This document shows positions 6,642-8,968 of a DNA stretch of 8,968 bases, one piece after another. The translations under genes and the position numbers were made by a program. Position 1 is the stretch's first letter. Every line of letters begins with the position of its first letter. The notes beneath the pieces were generated by a model, which had not been told where the DNA came from, searched no databases, and was given only the letters and a program-made list of their open reading frames with translations. Source of the stretch: Campylobacterales bacterium (lineage in GTDB: Bacteria > Campylobacterota > Campylobacteria > Campylobacterales > Arcobacteraceae); the NCBI GenBank assembly GCA_019752775.1, contig JAIELU010000011.1, forward strand, positions 1 to 8,968, in the 5' to 3' direction.

Positions 6642-6647
6642 ATTATA
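6642..6647 (-). promoter_or_regulatory. Promoter -10 box (TATAAT) for rpmH operon
   Basis: A perfect TATAAT lies on the minus strand, 36 bases upstream of the rpmH start codon, within the 65-base gap after clpB. CCCC follows directly (6641-6638 or so), which would give a GC-rich stretch near the transcription start, a feature linked elsewhere to growth-rate control of ribosomal genes (inference). The upstream region is A/T rich without a clear -35 box, as is common in this phylum. Confidence 0.65.
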
Positions 6648-6670
6648 GTTAAATTTTGCTTAAATATTCT

Positions 6671-8968
6671 TTAGTTTATTTTAACTATTACTTCATTATT
6701 CACAACATCAAACTCAATATTACTTCCCTCACCTATTTTATCTTCTAAAATTAAATCAGCTAATTTATCTTCAACTATCTCATAAATGGCTCTTTTTAGA
6801 GGTCTTGCACCATAAACTGGGTCAAATCCAATTTTTGCAATATACTCTTTTGCATTTTGCGTTAACGAAATTTTTATATCTTTTTCTTCAACTTTTTTCT
6901 TAATATTATTAAATAAAATATCTACAATATTTGTAATTGCAGCTAAATTTAATTGTTCAAAAATCACAATATCATCAAGTCTATTTAAAAATTCCGGTCT
7001 AAAATGAGATTTTAATTCATCTAAAACTGCTTTTCTTCTTTCTTCTTTATCACTTATTTCAATTATTCTTGCACTTCCTATATTTGAAGTTAAAATTATA
7101 ATTGTATTTTTAAAATCAACAGTAACACCTTTGTTATCAGTTAATCTTCCATCATCTAAAACTTGCAATAAAATATTAAATACATCAGGATGTGCTTTTT
7201 CAACCTCATCAAATAAAATTACACTATAAGGTTTTCGTCGAACTGCTTCTGTTAATTGTCCACCCTCTTCGTATCCAACATATCCAGGAGCTGCTCCTAC
7301 AAGTCTTGAAACTGCGTGTTTTTCCATATATTCACTCATATCAAATCTAATAAGTGATTTTGGGTCATCAAATAAGAATTTTGCTAAAGTTTTTGCACTT
7401 TCAGTTTTTCCAACTCCTGTTGGTCCTAAAAATAAGAAAGATCCAATTGGTCTATTTGCTTCACTAAGTCCTGCTTTATTTCTTTTAATTGCTCGGCTTA
7501 TTGCTTTTAATGCTTCATCTTGTCCTATTACATCTTTTTTTAGAACTTCTTCTACCATTAAAATTTTTTGTTTTTCTGAGTCCATCATTTTATTAACTGG
7601 AATTCCAGTCCATCTTGAAACAATACTTGCAATTGCTTCTTCATCCACAGAATTTCGTAAAAGAGTTCCCTCTTTTTGCATTCTTTTCCATTTTTCTTCA
7701 TTTTCTTTTATTTTAGCTTCTAAAGTTGGGATTTCTCCATACTCAATTTGTGCTGCTTTTTCAAAGTTTGATTCTCTTTTTGCGATATTTGCTCTATTTT
7801 TTAACTCATCAATTTTTATTTTTAATTCACTTGTTACATTAAAAGTCTCTTTTTCATTTGCAAATCTTGCTTCTAAATTTTGTTTTTCTTCATTTTTATC
7901 TGCAAGTTCTTTCTCAATTTGAACAATTCTCTCATCATTTTTTTTGCCCTCTTCCATTTTAAGAGCTTCTTTTTCTACATTTAAAGTTTGAATTTCTCTT
8001 TTAATTGAAGAAAGTGCATTTGGTTCACTCTCAATTTGCATTTTAAGTTCAGCCGCTGCTTCATCTATTAAATCAATTGCTTTATCAGGTAAAAATCTAT
8101 CTGTTATATATCTATTTGATAATTTTGCAGCTGCAACTAATGCACTATCATTAATAGTAACATTATGGTGAGTTTCTAGTTTTTCTTTTATACCTCTTAA
8201 TATTTGCAAAGCTTCATTAACACTTGGTTCATTTACATTTATTGGTTGAAATCTTCTTTGCATTGCTGTATCTTTTTCAAAATACTTTCTATACTCTTTA
8301 AGAGTTGTTGCTCCAATTGTATGTAATTCTCCCCTTGCAAGACTAGGTTTTAGGATATTTGCTGCATCCATTGAACCTTCACTTGCGCCTGCTCCAATAA
8401 TTGTATGAATTTCATCTATGAATAAAATGATATTTCCAGCTTTTTTAACTTCATCAATAACTGATTTTAATCTATCTTCAAATTCACCTCTATATTTTGC
8501 ACCTGCAATCATTGAACTCATATCAAGTGTTATAACTCTTTTATTTAATAATGAAGTTGGGACATCTTTATTTACTATTTTTTGAGCTAAACCCTCTGCA
8601 ATTGCAGTTTTTCCAGTCCCTGGTTCTCCTATTAAAATAGGATTATTTTTTGTTTTTCTAATTAGTATTTGCATCATTCTACTGATTTGTTCGTCTCTTC
8701 CAATAACCGGGTCAAGAAGTCCATCTATTGCTTTTTTATTTAAATCTATTCCATATTTATTTAAAGCTTCTAAATTTTCATCACCACTATTACTATCAAT
8801 AGTTTTCCCAGCTCTCATAGCTTCTAATTCTTTTTTTGCTTCTCTTAATTTTCCAAAAATGACCTGAATTAATGTCAAATAGTTTTTATAATCTGAACGA
8901 AGAATGTTATTTGTGTCTTTTTCTGCGTTTAAATTTTTTAGAAATTCAAGTGTTTTTTCTTCATTGAG
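6671..8968 (-). CDS. clpB: ATP-dependent disaggregase ClpB, N-terminus cut by window edge
   Basis: ClpB is a hexameric AAA+ chaperone that pulls polypeptides out of aggregates with DnaK. The frame stays open to base 8968, so the first roughly 90 residues are missing; 765 are present (E. coli has 857). Within the visible part: the end of the N-domain and linker (1-75); first AAA+ domain with Walker A GEPGTGKT (114-121), pore loop KYRG (158-161), Walker B ILFIDE (180-185) and arginine finger RRF (238-240); the coiled-coil middle domain (about 310-435) that separates ClpB from ClpA and ClpX; second AAA+ domain with Walker A GPTGVGKT (515-522), pore loop GYVG (562-565), Walker B VILFDE (583-588) and sensor GAR (720-722). 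There is no ClpP-binding IGF/L loop context, consistent with a chaperone rather than a protease partner. A TTG at 8878 is an internal leucine, not the start. It precedes rpmH by 65 bases with no visible terminator. Confidence 0.96.
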   Translation of the reverse strand, partial: LNEEKTLEFLKNLNAEKDTNNILRSDYKNYLTLIQVIFGKLREAKKELEAMRAGKTIDSNSGDENLEALNKYGIDLNKKAIDGLLDPVIGRDEQISRMMQILIRKTKNNPILIGEPGTGKTAIAEGLAQKIVNKDVPTSLLNKRVITLDMSSMIAGAKYRGEFEDRLKSVIDEVKKAGNIILFIDEIHTIIGAGASEGSMDAANILKPSLARGELHTIGATTLKEYRKYFEKDTAMQRRFQPINVNEPSVNEALQILRGIKEKLETHHNVTINDSALVAAAKLSNRYITDRFLPDKAIDLIDEAAAELKMQIESEPNALSSIKREIQTLNVEKEALKMEEGKKNDERIVQIEKELADKNEEKQNLEARFANEKETFNVTSELKIKIDELKNRANIAKRESNFEKAAQIEYGEIPTLEAKIKENEEKWKRMQKEGTLLRNSVDEEAIASIVSRWTGIPVNKMMDSEKQKILMVEEVLKKDVIGQDEALKAISRAIKRNKAGLSEANRPIGSFLFLGPTGVGKTESAKTLAKFLFDDPKSLIRFDMSEYMEKHAVSRLVGAAPGYVGYEEGGQLTEAVRRKPYSVILFDEVEKAHPDVFNILLQVLDDGRLTDNKGVTVDFKNTIIILTSNIGSARIIEISDKEERRKAVLDELKSHFRPEFLNRLDDIVIFEQLNLAAITNIVDILFNNIKKKVEEKDIKISLTQNAKEYIAKIGFDPVYGARPLKRAIYEIVEDKLADLILEDKIGEGSNIEFDVVNNEVIVKIN

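Noticed and set aside
6486..6674. Plus-strand open frame of 62 codons opposite rpmH
   Set aside because: It is antisense to rpmH and its promoter, is low-complexity and Ser-rich, and shows no ribosome site; it is a mirror of conserved L34 codons.
6600..6680. Replication origin next to rpmH, as in many bacteria
   Set aside because: No DnaA-box-like TTATCCACA cluster and no dnaA or dnaN in the window; the upstream neighbour is clpB.
7540..8040. Repetitive Lys/Glu-rich stretch in clpB as a sequence repeat or insertion
   Set aside because: It is the coiled-coil middle domain expected in every ClpB.
8876..8878. TTG as the start of clpB
   Set aside because: The frame stays open for 30 more codons to the window edge, and ClpB normally has a longer N-domain, so this is an internal leucine codon.

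Overview
The window is AT-rich, tightly packed bacterial DNA with almost all genes on the minus strand. The organism is most likely a member of the Campylobacterota (Epsilonproteobacteria), probably Arcobacter or a close relative. Grounds: the base composition, the protein style of RnpA, YidC and L34, and the order rpmH-rnpA-yidD-yidC-jag-mnmE, which as I recall is also the Helicobacter pylori order (HP1447-HP1452). The genus is inference; there is no rRNA gene here to settle it.

Layout from left to right. Bases 1-905 hold a minus-strand gene, cut by the left edge, for a HAD-type cytosolic 5'-nucleotidase of the cN-I family. A 135-base AT-rich divergent spacer follows, then a plus-strand sixA-like histidine phosphatase (1041-1523). 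A long AT palindrome spans the stop codons of the two convergent genes there. From this point everything runs on the minus strand. Reading in the direction of transcription from the right edge: clpB (cut by the right edge), a 65-base gap with a clear TATAAT promoter, rpmH, rnpA, yidD, yidC, jag/khpB, mnmE, and finally a small unrecognised gene for an exported protein.

The rpmH-to-mnmE block is a compact operon of housekeeping functions: ribosomal protein L34, the RNase P protein, membrane protein insertion (YidD, YidC), an RNA-binding KH protein (Jag) and a tRNA wobble-uridine modification GTPase (MnmE). Neighbouring genes overlap or sit 2-9 bases apart, so translational coupling is likely. 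Start codons are often not ATG: TTG for the nucleotidase and mnmE, and apparently ATT for rnpA.

No mobile element, CRISPR array, tRNA, rRNA, riboswitch or replication origin was seen, and no stretch longer than 300 bases lacks a gene. I do not see an undescribed multi-gene system. The most interesting points are the ATT start of rnpA, forced by its overlap with rpmH, and the yidD/yidC junction, where a dnaX-like slippery heptamer sits just before the yidC start.
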